This document shows, piece by piece, positions 38,148 to 48,650 of a stretch of 64,000 bases of DNA (position 1 is its first letter; the number at the start of each line of letters is the position of its first letter). A program made the position numbers and the translations under genes. The stretch lies in assembly GCA_036346225.1 (NCBI GenBank), contig JARFIW010001342.1, positions 1,105,001-1,169,000 on the forward strand, written 5' to 3'. Under the pieces are notes generated by a model that saw nothing but the letters and a program-made list of their open reading frames with translations, made no database searches and had not been told where the DNA came from. The DNA is from Platerodrilus igneus (lineage: Eukaryota > Arthropoda > Insecta > Coleoptera > Lycidae).

Positions 38148-38161
38148 CACGTTGGGAGCCA
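38148..38161 (-). other. second primer-binding-like site, opposite orientation
   Basis: On the minus strand TGGCTCCCAACGTG differs by one base from the tRNA-Lys primer-site core TGGCGCCCAACGTG. It faces the site at 37308 across the ~156-bp array. Its LTR would lie at higher coordinates. Confidence 0.45.
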
Positions 38162-41100
38162 AAAATGTCATTGTTCTAAAATTTTATATTTTAATTTGGG
38201 GGAATAATGCTGTGATAAGGGGTTGTTTAGGGGTGCATTGAGTAGTAAACGTCGTATAGTAACAATAAATAGCAATAGGAATAGAAAAACTGCATTTATT
38301 TGGCAGAAAAATAGGTAATTCATACATTATGTAAATAGCAAGCATTTAACACCCTGTACATAGACCGTTATTAATTTTAAGTAATGCCAGTGAGCATATC
38401 TTTCAACAATAGAACGTATATTCAGAAGAGAAATGATCGTACATGTAATTGAGAAGTGTTCTACAATTTATAAAACAAATACGCAGTAAAGTAGATAAAA
38501 CCTAACAAAGCTTTATGCAATTACGCTGGAACGATGGGCGCTTTGATACGAAAACGCAGTTTCAAAGATGCATAAATACACAACCGAAAACAGCATTAAA
38601 ATTACATCATTTATTTTGTACAATTATCCAAAAGGCAATATCTACACAAAACAAAAGACAAAGTTGAACGTCTGGCAAAGATAATGAAGTATCAGAGACC
38701 GCAAATAAACACCATTACATAAAAATCCGAATTAATTACATCAGAAACAGCTTCAAAAATACAGGAAATATTAAAGACAAAACCTGGTTGGTTGAAATAA
38801 TCTGCAGAACTGCTTGAAAACCCAACCAAGAGGTAGTGGGAAAGGGCTATTTAACACCCATTCGGTGAAAGAAATCCAGAAATCCACGTAAAATAAATAA
38901 AGTATAATAGATCAAATTTTAGTTACAATGAAAATAGTACAACAATTACGTTAATCATATATGAAGAGTTTTTGCCGTTTTTTATAGAAAACGTGAGTAG
39001 AAATTAGGTAATTAATTTAAATTAAATATTTATAATGATGGGGCTTCAATTTGGACAATTCAAATCTGTGTCGACAATAATACTTCTGGTATATTTCTGG
39101 ACATTTCAAGTCTGCGTCGACAATTCAAAGTTGTGTTGAAGAGAAGTTCTAATTCTGGTACAATTCTGGTACAATTCTAATCTGCGTCGAAAGCATTTAA
39201 GGGAAGAGATTCAAAGCATATGCAGAGAAATATAAAATAAAGAAGCACGAAGTGACTTTTGGAAAACAAGGGGTAACTGTACTCAAATATTGGTTCAACT
39301 AAGCAGAGCATTGGTATACGAATGAAGACAGCGAGGGGGTGTTGATCCACAACACAAACAACATATCACAGGTCAGATCTACTTAATTTTAAGATATTTT
39401 TCAATTTAAATTTTAATACTGAATTTATTCAATTTATCCAAACTTGTAATGAAGTCAACAAGAAACATTGCATACGTTAAACCTACGTATTAAATCATAA
39501 GGAAGTCTAGAACGTTCCAGATTCCTTTGTAAAGAGGTAGTTTTGGCGACTTCATCTTGAATTCAAAGTATATAAATTTTCGGATAAATAATACATATGA
39601 TATTAATTGATTGAAGGGTGTATTTAAAGAATTTCAAAAATTGTAAATGCGTAATAGAAAACGCATACAATTTAATACTTAAATTATATTAACAATACGT
39701 GACCAGAAAGGAAAAATCCAACACCTGATAAATTCGAAATAAACACCGCATGGTGATAAATGCAAAGTTCATCAAATTTATTGTACAAACAATAATTTAC
39801 GTGAACGAGAAATGAGAAAATCCAATAGAACGCATTAACTTGAAGTAATACGTGCTGAAAGTAGCGCATCAATTTAGTGTATACAGCAAAATTCCATAGA
39901 AATACCCAAATTGTAGGTAAGAATCTCATAGAATAGCATAATCGTTGAACTCTGTGCTTGTCAATAGATAGGCGATCCTTTTAAATACGACCGGATTTGT
40001 AAACAAAACAGTTTGACATGAATTAAGGCATAGTCCACATCACCTAGAAGAAAGTATTTACATGAAACGATTTAGAAGTGATTTATTGTTAAGTAATAAA
40101 TAGTGCAATAGTGATAGTGAAAAATTGAATAAGGTTAGTCGTTTTAATCCTTTAAAAACGTAAGTAACTAAAGGTTGTTTTAAATTAAATTCTAATATTA
40201 ACATTAATAAAAAGAATAATTACTGGATCCGATGTGGAAATTTAACAAATATTTAACTCAATTCTTAATCACTGGATTCGACCAGGCAGTTTAGCAAAGC
40301 CGCTGAAATAATTCATGAATTAATTAAAAGAAGCTGTACCAAGAGAAATGCACGCCATATCTAAATTCGACGTTGGGACTATATAAATCAATAAACTGAA
40401 TACGCGAGCAGTTGGAACAGGGACTGATTCGAGCTTGAAGCAACAGGTTAGCCAATCTAAATGTTTTGTTATTTTTATTTGTAAATATTTCGTTGTATAT
40501 TTCTATTTTGAATAATTTAAAAATTACTTTCATGAAAACTTTATGTGAGGGTCAACAAAGATCGTTTTTAATACACGATATAAATTACGTAAATTTTGAA
40601 GAAAGTTTAATGAACGTTCATAGGGCTTCAGATAATAATAATAAGGGTGATTTTTGCTGGATTTGATTAATTTTGGGAATGATAATTATTGAAAGAATTT
40701 GTATTCAATTATTAAAAAGAAGTTCTATTTAGAGAATTCTTAAACATTTCATACATTGTAAATATTTTTGAGAATATTATAGTAATGGTGCTTAATGGTG
40801 TTTTGGCTTAAAAGTAGAGGTAGAAGATAAATTTAAAGTCATTGTTGCCGTATAGCCGCAAGCTCTGTGCGTGGTTAAAACTAAGGTAGTCAAGGTATTC
40901 AAAATTAAAATTAGAATTAAAAATTGACGAAAAGAAAATTTTAACCTTTTTATTTTACAAAAGGGGGGCACCGGGTTATTGCAACTATATCACAACAATA
41001 TTGAAAAATATTGAAAAACAAAATAAAGCTGAATTTTTCCTGTTAGAAATACGTTTGATAATCTAAATCTAATCTTCAAGTCGCAGAAATTAAAAATAAA

Positions 41101-42769
41101 TAAGTAAAACACATTTTATTCGCAAGATAATACCAACGATTATAGAAAAATTTATAATAAAAAAGATATTACAAAATGTTATTAAAGAATGCATTTAAAC
41201 CTCGTTTTCTAATAATTCAAAAAACAAGTAAATATATGAATGTTCTTAGGGAAAAAGTATATCAATTCGAATAAGAAAAGTAAAAATTAGGTTGGAACTT
41301 TAAAAAATAGGGTTGAAATAGATCATCAGCAAACAATGGCTTCTGTATAAAAAATATATTCAAAAGTATGGATTTTTGACAATAAGAAAAGGAAATATAC
41401 AAATTTTTAAAAATTATTTCTCATATAATGAGATAACAAGAAATAAGAAACGTAAAACGCTTGGAAATATTTTAAAGAAATTATTAATGTATTTATACCT
41501 GTATGCGCAACTAAAAGCAACAATAAAAGAACTGTAACAAAATGTAAAAAAAAAACAATAAAATAAACTTAACTCAAAAATATAAACAATTAATTGCAAA
41601 TATTTAAAAACTAAATAAAAAAATCAATTAAAGAAAATATACGTAAAAAACATTCTCTATTAATTTGGAAAAACAAGATTGCATTTATTCTAAAAGACAT
41701 TCAAAAACAATACCCTAAAATGCCTAAAAATTCTGTTTTTTATAATAAAGTAAACAAAAATTACAAAAATAAACGATCAGTTGAGCGTATTTTAAAGCAT
41801 AAACACAGGCAGACTTAATTGACGATAATAATAATTAAAGAGACACATAATATAGAAAAAAAACACAGGTTCAGTGAATTTAAAAGTAGACTTTGCTACT
41901 AAAAACAATATTATGTTTATTTTCTGTATGTCAAAACAATATTAACATTTTATAATACACATATATTTTGTGAACTATTTAAGAGAGTTTAAGACAGAAA
42001 TGTCCAAAATTGCTATATAAGGTATGTGTTGATCATAAATACTTCTAAATCCTTAAACTTCCAGAAAAACAATGAAAACTCGAGAAACACTTAAAAGTTT
42101 TTTTAAAAACTAAATACGGATCTGAGTAAGAAAAAATAAGTAGATACAAAGCAAGAACAAATTTCATTAACCTGGAAAAACTGTATTAAGAAAACCCAAA
42201 TTATGTTAATTTCTTAAAACTTTCAAACCCATACGAATTATGCTTATTCTGAAACATTTATAAAGATAAAAAGAGCTAAAACTTAAAAAATTAGATACAT
42301 GTATTTTAAAAACTAAATAGATAACGTACTAATTAAATTCAAGAATGAATTAGGTATAAAAAAATAGAAGAAAATTATAAAACATGCATCATTAATTTGA
42401 AACGAACTTATTGCATAACAGAAAACAAAACTGCATTTATTCTATTTTTAAAAACTATACGGATTATACTTATGGAAATATCTAGGGCTTATAGTTTAAA
42501 AAACGCAAGATTAAAAACAAGCAGGTATTTAAAAATAAAGTAAATGAAAACAGCAAAGAAAAGTAATTAAATAAACATGAGATAAATTAAAATTGAAAAA
42601 AAATATGGGCCCCACACGCAAAACTACAGATGCACATATTCTGACCTAGAAAGTAAAAAAACCTATAGCAAAAAACAATTCTTCTACAAATAATAGAAAA
42701 CACAATTTAAAAAGTAAAGTAAAAACTGTGTGACACCACTTGTTGCTTCACATATCCGATAAATAGAAC
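38162..42769. other. long AT-rich stretch, no gene recognised
   Basis: Very AT-rich DNA with poly-A-rich segments, especially 39400-42700. A short degenerate tandem (AATCTGCGTCGACAATTC variants) lies at about 39060-39195. A minus-strand ACACCCCCTCGC word near 39335-39348 could be an LTR start paired with the primer site at 38148. No coding exon was recognised. Confidence 0.4.
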
Positions 42770-42914
42770 CTATAGAGTAAGTAAAGGTAGAATTTTTACA
42801 GGTTGTAGGTCTTTCCTAACCTCACAAAAGACGCATAGATGTATTGGAACAATTTGCTGGAAGTGAGGTTTTCCCCATGAACTCATAGAATCAAAATATA
42901 AGTATATCCCCGCA

Positions 42915-43400
42915 TCATCTGTGATTTTGAAAAACTTCTGAGAATATCCAATAGAATTGAAAAAAAATGTCAAAACAATGAAAAAACAAAACTTGTTGAG
43001 GTGTATCCAAATTATAGGATATCCTTGAATAACTCGATGCCCATCTAGAGATTGATAAAAGATAATGACCTATTAAGTATGTGTTATTGATCCTCGAACT
43101 TATGGAAGGTTTTATCTTAAATAAAACAATTGCACGTAACAGTGTTTTCAATAAAAACAAAAACATCTCAAAATTATTTCCATGAGAAGGCAGAAATTTA
43201 GAGAACATGGATTTTGAGTAATAGATAAGATCCAAACAAATATGAATAAGATTGATGTGCGTCATAGATTTTGGTACAACACCAGGCAGATCTTTGAAAA
43301 CATAAAAAAGGTTCGTGGTTTTTTTAAAACAGAACTTACTGTACAAAAACTGCAAATCCATGTTCAATTTTACTTGTTCCAAAACCTCCCAAGGTTCCAT
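42915..43400 (-). other. 161-codon open reading frame, unrecognised
   Basis: This is the longest ATG-started ORF in the window. Its translation is hydrophobic and aromatic-rich, with stretches such as FEMFLFLLKTLLRAIVLF and VLFFHCFDIFFQFYWIF that could span membranes. A second frame (42770-42973) overlaps its 3' end, so a frameshifted older gene or a transposon relic is possible. I recognise no family, there is no clear splice pattern, and the ORF may be chance in AT-rich DNA. Confidence 0.15.
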
Positions 43401-43465
43401 ACCACTCTATTACTTAAGTAAATATGTATTTGGTTTAAGTATGACTATTTGGGCAATTTGTCACC

Positions 43466-43763
43466 CTACATATGATTCCACAATGCTCCACCCAAAGGTA
43501 CTACATAGACCAGGAAGCGAGTTTTTTTACCTGGAAAACTTTGAATTTTGCCGAACCCTTGCTGCTCCAAGCAATGTAGGGTTCTTTTACGTGCGTGACA
43601 ACAGACGCGGGACCCACATTTTAGCTCTCCTCCGAACGAGGGCGTATTTTTGTGAAAAATGCTCTCCTAACATTTTTCAATCAGTCGGCCGTGTCGGGAT
43701 TCGAACCTAGGACCTTGGGCGTAGTAGTCACACGCATACTAACTATGCCACGGAGCCGTCTAA
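43466..43763 (-). mobile_element. tRNA-derived SINE, near full-length copy
   Basis: Minus-strand order is tRNA head (TGGCATAGTTAGTATGCG, then AGGTTCGAATCCCG), body and 3' end GGTGGAGCATTGTGG. The direct repeat GGCAATTTGTCACC / GGCAATTTGGCACC flanks it at 43452-43465 and 43764-43777. Confidence 0.88.
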
Positions 43764-43888
43764 GGCAATTTGGCACCACCTGTTTCAACGCATATGGGTT
43801 CCTTTAGAGACCCATAAGAATCACATCGAGATTTCTACAATCACGTGTGAGAAATCTAGGCGTAGTTCCGCGGTTGTGGTTTTATGAG

Positions 43889-44116
43889 CGGCTCCGTGGA
43901 TCAGATAGGTTCGCGTATGAGGCCCTGGGTTCGATTCCCAACCGGATTGTTTGTTAACCAAGCATTTTCCACAAAATACACCCTCGTTCAGATGAGAGAT
44001 AAAATGTATGCTCCGTGGGAGCGTTGCTGTTACCTTGTCTATAGTGGCAAGTAAAAAAAATTCGCTTCCTGGTCAATGTAGTACCTTTAGATGGAGCATT
44101 GGAAAATCAAATGTAG
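43889..44116 (+). mobile_element. tRNA-derived SINE, diverged copy
   Basis: It starts CGGCTCCGTGGATCAGATAG, has box B-like GGGTTCGATTCCC, the AGCATTTTCCACAAAATAC body word and the 3' end GATGGAGCATTGGAAAATC. It is more diverged than the copy 125 bp to its left, which points the other way. No convincing target duplication was found. Confidence 0.78.
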
Positions 44117-44464
44117 GGCTTTCGGGTTTTTTGGCCTATCCTAGTTCAAACAGCGCTGTCGATGTGGATTGTGCCATGCATGTTATGAAGCAACTGGCGC
44201 CGATCGGAAAGTTTGGAATGTTACATCAAACCGGTGAATTGATGACGATAAAAAGTGGTACTTCCTGCGGGCGAATTTTTGGCTGTTATTAAATTAAGCG
44301 TTATATACTTGTTAAATTTTGCATATTTAAAATTCTTCGTTGTTATCACCATAGATAGGTACTTCTCAACATGGGCTGGAATTTTATTGCAAAGCCCAAA
44401 TTGTGCTTTGCAATTTTTGAAACCCAAACTACTTTGAAACAGCGACGAATAGCTGGATTGAAGG

Positions 44465-45085
44465 GGTTGTCAAAAAATGATAATGATGAGTGTTAATGAG
44501 TGCGATGTTTTGACAAACCAACCGAAAAGACCTAGTTCAACTCACCGCCAAAGATGAAATCTTCAAAACGCGTTCCAAATGGGCAAAACGACTAGTATTT
44601 CAAAGACACAGGTTACATAACCACTCGCAACCACCACCAAACGATCTTCGAAATGCGTAATGGGAAGGGATCAAAAATTATAGTGATGAGTGTTAATGAG
44701 TACGATCTTTTGACAAACCATCCGAAAAGACCTAGTTCAACTCACCGCCAAAAAAGAAATCTTCAAAACGCGTTCCAAAGGGGGAAAACGACTACTATTT
44801 CAAAGACACAGGTTACATAACCACCCACTACCACTACCACCACCAATCGATCTTCGAAATGCGTAATGGGAAGGGATCAAAAATGATAGTGATGAGCGTT
44901 AATGAGTGCGATCTTTTTGGCCTACCAAACGAAATGACCTAGTTCAACTCACCGCCAAATGAAAGAGGAAATCTTCAAAACGCGTTCCAAAGGGAGAAAA
45001 CGACTAGTATTTCAAAGACACAGCAGGTTATATAACCACCGCCACCACCACCAAACAATCTTCAAAATGAGTAATAGGAAGAAAC
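44465..45085. repeat. three-copy tandem repeat, ~205-bp unit
   Basis: GATGAGTGTTAATGAGTGCG recurs near 44485, 44685 and 44891, each followed by AAAGACCTAGTTCAACTCACC, AATCTTCAAAACGCGTTCC and a variable CCACCACCA tract. Copies are highly similar, indicating a recent local duplication. Confidence 0.9.
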
Positions 45086-46069
45086 TATCATCAATGCGCC
45101 TGTCAACGAAAAACCGGTACGTACGTCTAAATATCCAGTATCTAATACAACAACAAACAACGTCCTCTATAAATAATTGAAATACTAATAGGTTTTACGA
45201 ACTTTTGTTGATACAATGAAGCATTGAATTGATAAGAAGAAATGAAGTGTGTCAGTCGATCGAGTACACAAATTATCGTCAGAGGTGACTAGGTTATGTG
45301 AGGTTAGGTGTGCTTTTTGGCGCAATATTAGGAAAACTGACACAAAAATACCCAACCAATTTGAGACTGCATTTTCTAGGATGACTCAAATTTGGAAAAA
45401 ACCCTGCCGAGAAAAACCGATACCAATATGTAATTATTGAAAGTTCAAGGTTTTACTTCACGATTTCTGGTATAAATAACACGTACTGTTATTGTGAGTT
45501 TCATAACAATTTCCTACTCCTATACGCCACCGCCCCTATTCACTATTACAAAAATAAAAATCGTGGATCACTCTAAAGCAGAAGGAAACGCTTTTGGAGC
45601 GCGCTTGATATTGTAAGGTTATGATAATTAAATTAGGTTAGCTTTCTAGCTAGTAAGTTTGATAATCAGAGATGTCAGGAATAACTTCATACGGCCTTGC
45701 CGTAACTGCTTAATTTTTGGCATTTCCTGGAAAAGTAAATATATAACAAAATATTTTACGAAAGAGGGCCACCTCTACATAAAAAATGCATTACCAAGCA
45801 ACGCCCTCTATAAATAATCAACGTAATTAATTAGCTTTATATAACCCTTTATCGGCCATTAAAGATACCAAAGAGCATTGACTTCGTTTCACAATAACCC
45901 AAGTATTTTTCCATATCAAATAAGATAATTCTACTAAAATCAGACCGTTCTTGAACCCAATTTTCAGGAAACCTTGAAACTTATTTTTTTATAGTTCAAT
46001 ACAAAGGCCAATCGCCCTGTTAGCCAACATTAAAACCCCCGTTGACTCGCGCGCGCCCGCGCAGCTCCA
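45086..46069. other. intronic stretch downstream of the E75 finger exon, no exon recognised
   Basis: A 20-bp word CAACGYCCTCTATAAATAAT occurs at 45158-45177 and again at 45799-45818. The right end becomes CpG-rich at 46048-46064. No splice-bounded coding exon was found on the E75 strand. Confidence 0.4.
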
Positions 46070-46106
46070 TATAAAGCGCGTGCACCGGACGTTGACATTA
46101 CAGTAA
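46070..46106 (+). promoter_or_regulatory. candidate plus-strand TATA plus initiator, antisense to E75
   Basis: TATAAA at 46070-46075 lies in a short CpG-rich patch (GCGCGCGCCCGCGC just upstream), and an initiator-like ACAGTAA has its A at 46102, 32 nt downstream. The spacing fits a core promoter. It is in the intron after E75 exon 2 and points away from E75 coding direction. No ORF follows, so any product would be noncoding. Confidence 0.25.
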
Positions 46107-46375
46107 CCGACCTTCAACCTTCTTTTTGCGCCATACACTAAACGCAGGTAGTTATAGAAACAATATCGATTTTATATTATTTATAGAGCTGGATTCTTTT
46201 TTTATTTAAATAAGGATGTAATTAGTTTGGAAATGTCGAGGTGTTTGTTTATACGGGCGATAATTAAAAGCGCCTATTGTTATGGGAGATAATCGCAAGC
46301 TGATATTTCGGAGACGTTGTTTGATTGGCAGTTGGTTGTTGTACTGTTTTTTAAATTGAAAATGAGATGACTTAC

Positions 46376-46464
46376 CTTGCAACCTTCGCATGAATGTACT
46401 CCATAATGGAAACCAGATGCTTTGTCGCCGCATACTCTGCATAACACTGTTGTACCATCAAATT
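46376..46464 (-). CDS. E75: E75 nuclear receptor, exon with the first DNA-binding zinc finger
   Basis: The 89-bp exon encodes EFDGTTVL followed by [18 protein letters not shown] and then EGCK, ending exactly after the lysine codon. The four zinc-ligand cysteines are present (CxxC, 13 residues, CxxC). The residues EGCK begin the P-box helix that reads the AGGTCA half-site. The [11 protein letters not shown] wording fits E75 better than E78 or HR3. The acceptor ttgttgcag lies at 46465-46473 and the donor gtaagt follows at 46375. The next residues should be GFFRR from another exon; I could not find that exon in the remaining 46 kb, so the following intron is probably very long. Splitting the two fingers between exons is known for E75 and allows isoforms with or without finger one. 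No stop or frameshift is seen, so this looks functional. Confidence 0.93.
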
Positions 46465-46614
46465 CTGCAACAAAAACGTTTCCGTTAGCGTTAATTATTT
46501 TTAATGTAACGTATTTTAAACAAAATAAAAGAAAGCAGGACACTTTCTCCTTCATCGTTGTTTAATGTTTGGCAGGTTACGTAAATTATGAAAGGAAATG
46601 AAGAAAGCATTTAC
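46465..46614 (-). other. E75: E75 intron 1 (150 bp)
   Basis: The intron runs from donor gtaaat to acceptor ttgttgcag on the minus strand. It is phase 1, and removing it restores a glutamate codon. It is very short compared with the apparently >46-kb intron that follows exon 2. Confidence 0.85.
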
Positions 46615-46720
46615 CTAAATTAAGAACAGGCTCTTTGTGATTCGGGGCCATCGTTATGTCCGTAAAATGAGGAGTTGTTGATTCTGGAAGTTGAACACTA
46701 CTGTCAGGTGTTAAAATCAT
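46615..46720 (-). CDS. E75: E75 nuclear receptor, first coding exon (E75A-type N-terminus)
   Basis: This exon encodes a 35-residue N-terminus beginning MILTPDSSVQ and ending NHKEPVLNL, plus the first base of a split glutamate codon. The ATG at 46720-46718 is the first in frame after a TGA 15 nt upstream, and it has an A at -3, which fixes the start. The exon ends in TTTAG followed by the donor gtaaat. The spare G joins the AA that opens the next exon to give GAA, so reading continues into EFDGTTVLC, the residues that precede the first zinc finger in E75. E75 is a heme-binding, ecdysone-induced nuclear receptor of the Rev-erb-like NR1D group that acts in the nucleus during moulting and metamorphosis. 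Isoforms differ in their first exons. Having the full first finger makes this an A-type rather than a B-type start; the exact isoform letter is inferred. Confidence 0.86.
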
Positions 46721-46724
46721 TGTT

Positions 46725-46739
46725 TCACTGTTTTTTCAT
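46725..46739 (-). other. minimal upstream ORF (MKKQ-stop) before the E75 start
   Basis: The leader contains ATG AAA AAA CAG TGA, ending 4 nt before the E75 ATG. It is in another frame from E75. It lies in any transcript that starts farther upstream, so scanning ribosomes would meet it first. Confidence 0.6.
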
Positions 46740-47019
46740 AACAAACCACTAATCAAAATAAACACACACAAGATGATAAGAAAGATTCACCTTTCACTCA
46801 CTGCAAACTAAAGCTTCTTCCAAACGTACAACTAGCGAGAGTGAAAGTCCCGGTACCAACTGGAACCGGCGAGTTTGTGTATAGTAAATAAGGCGAACTG
46901 AACAAACTACCTGAAGCTGAAGGGCAATTTACACGCAGCTCGAGTGGGGAACCACAGTTTGCTTTGCTTTTTACTAGCAAAAGCTGCAAAGTTGTGGGTT
47001 CATCGCATTTTCAAGTTGG

Positions 47020-47032
47020 AGGTCACTGACAA
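47020..47032. promoter_or_regulatory. imperfect ecdysone-response-element-like palindrome
   Basis: The sequence AGGTCACTGACAA matches 11 of 13 positions of the inverted-repeat consensus RGKTCANTGAMCY bound by EcR/USP. It lies about 300 bp upstream of the E75 start codon. The same bases read on the minus strand also give a TCAGT initiator-like word, so the match may have another explanation. Confidence 0.35.
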
Positions 47033-47260
47033 CAATACAAACTTAAACCAATCCCAACAGTGTACGAGTGACAACTATTGGATCTTTGAGTACGAAAGCT
47101 CCACCTAGCGCTGATCGTGGAAGGGGATTCCACGGTCGAGGAAGGAAGTTCAACGCCCGCGAACCTTGACTGAATTACCCAGACAAGCGTGCAACGTTGC
47201 GGCCAAGGACGCCTTTGATTGCGCACTCACTCACTCTCTCATGACTCTCATCGAAAATGA

Positions 47261-47715
47261 GATAAATTCCTTTCACTTTGTTGGGTTTTGATATCAGTTA
47301 AGATATATTATATGGAAAAGTGTTTGGAGAAATCAATTTTTATGTAATGTTTCTTTATCGTTCGTTCGTTGATTGTATATTATTGATGCGATGACATGAA
47401 TGGAGGTCAAAAGCCTTCTATTATTATAATAGCCGTGCTATTCAGCGAATTCCTCGAAAATGTAAACATCGTAGAAAGGTTCATGACACTTTCAATGACT
47501 TCTGTAATCTTATACCCTGCCCATTACCAACAAATTACTTGTAGATGTGTTAACAAATAACGGAATTCAAAGCATTGGTAAAGATAATGTAGAGAAAAGG
47601 AGTCATTAAAATTGTTCAGGCGAAGATTGTGACAAATATCAAAACGTCACGACGGAGGTGAACCATCGGCCTGGTCATTACCCCAACCTTTCCTCCGTAA
47701 TTGGGTCCTCAACAA
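47261..47715. other. upstream flank of E75, no gene recognised
   Basis: Non-repetitive AT-rich DNA between the E75 promoter zone and the ~154-bp satellite. A minus-strand ATATAATATATC near 47300-47315 could be a distal TATA-like element, but nothing fixes a start site. Confidence 0.35.
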
Positions 47716-48650
47716 ATTGTAAACAATCACTTGGAAACAAAGAAAATCATAACCGCATGCGGAAATCATACACATACTTTACACACTTGACGACTAGCTT
47801 CCTGAGCTAGAGCACAAGCTAGCTCCTGAATATGAACGTTCTTCAAATATTCTTTCTGTATTCAAAAATTGGTAAACAATCAATTACTTGGAAACAAAGA
47901 AAATCATAACCGAATTGGAAATCGTACGTATACTTTACACACCTGACGACTAGCTTCGCGAGCTAGGGCACAAGCTAGCTCCTGAATATGAACGTTATTC
48001 AAATATTCTTCCTATATTCAAAAATTGGTAAACATCAATCACTCGGAAACAAAGAAAATCATAACCGAATTGGAAATCGTACATATACTTTACACACTTG
48101 GCGACTAGCTTCCTGATCTAGAGCACAAGCTAGCTCCTGAATATGAACGTTATTCAAATATTCTTTCTATATACAAAAATTGGTAAACAATCAATCACTT
48201 GGAAACAAAGGAAATCATAACCGAATGCGGAAATTGTACACATACTTTACACACTTGACGACTAGCTACCCGAGCTAGAGCACAAGCTAGCTCCTGGATA
48301 TTAACGTTATTCAAATATTCCTTCTATATTCAAAAATTGGTAAACAATCACTTGGAAACAAAGGAAATCATAACCGAATGCGGAAATCGTACACATACTT
48401 TACACACTTGACGACTAGCTTCCTGAGCTAGAGCATAAGCTAGCTCCTGAATATGAACGTTATTCAAATATTCTTTCTATATTCAAAAATTGGTAAACAA
48501 TCAATCACTTGGAAACAAAAGAAATCAAAACCGAAAGCGGAAATCACACATATACTTTACACACTTGACGACTAGCTTCCTGAGCTAGAGCACAAGCTAG
48601 CTCCTGGATATGAACATTATTCAAAAATTCTTTCTATATTCAACGATAAC
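47716..48650. repeat. tandem array, ~154-bp unit (six copies)
   Basis: ACGACTAGCTTCCTGAGCTAG recurs near 47798, 47948, 48109, 48258, 48412 and 48568, followed by AGCACAAGCTAGCTCCTGAA and CAAAAATTGGTAAACAATCA. Copies are closely similar, so the array is young. Confidence 0.92.

Larger units (their letters stand above)
46721..47260 (-). promoter_or_regulatory. E75: E75 5' leader and probable promoter zone
   Basis: This stretch immediately upstream of the E75 start codon is richer in G+C than its surroundings and has no tandem repeats. Read on the minus strand, arthropod initiator-like words (TCAGT) occur near 47171, 47028 and 46905. Short GAGA-type repeats (GAGAGAGTGAGTGAG) lie near 47222-47245. 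No convincing TATA box sits at the right distance from any of the initiators. ATG-initiated reading frames of 63 and 67 codons (46798-46989 and 47023-47226) and a 4-codon frame at 46725-46739 would be upstream ORFs if transcription starts above them. E75 is a direct ecdysone target, and an imperfect AGGTCA-TGAC palindrome at 47020-47032 fits that. The transcription start is not determined. Confidence 0.55.

Noticed and set aside
1..46375. E75 second zinc-finger or ligand-binding exons, or a B-type first exon
   Set aside because: I searched the minus strand for codons of GFFRR, NRCQYCR and similar words and found none. Absence by eye is not proof.
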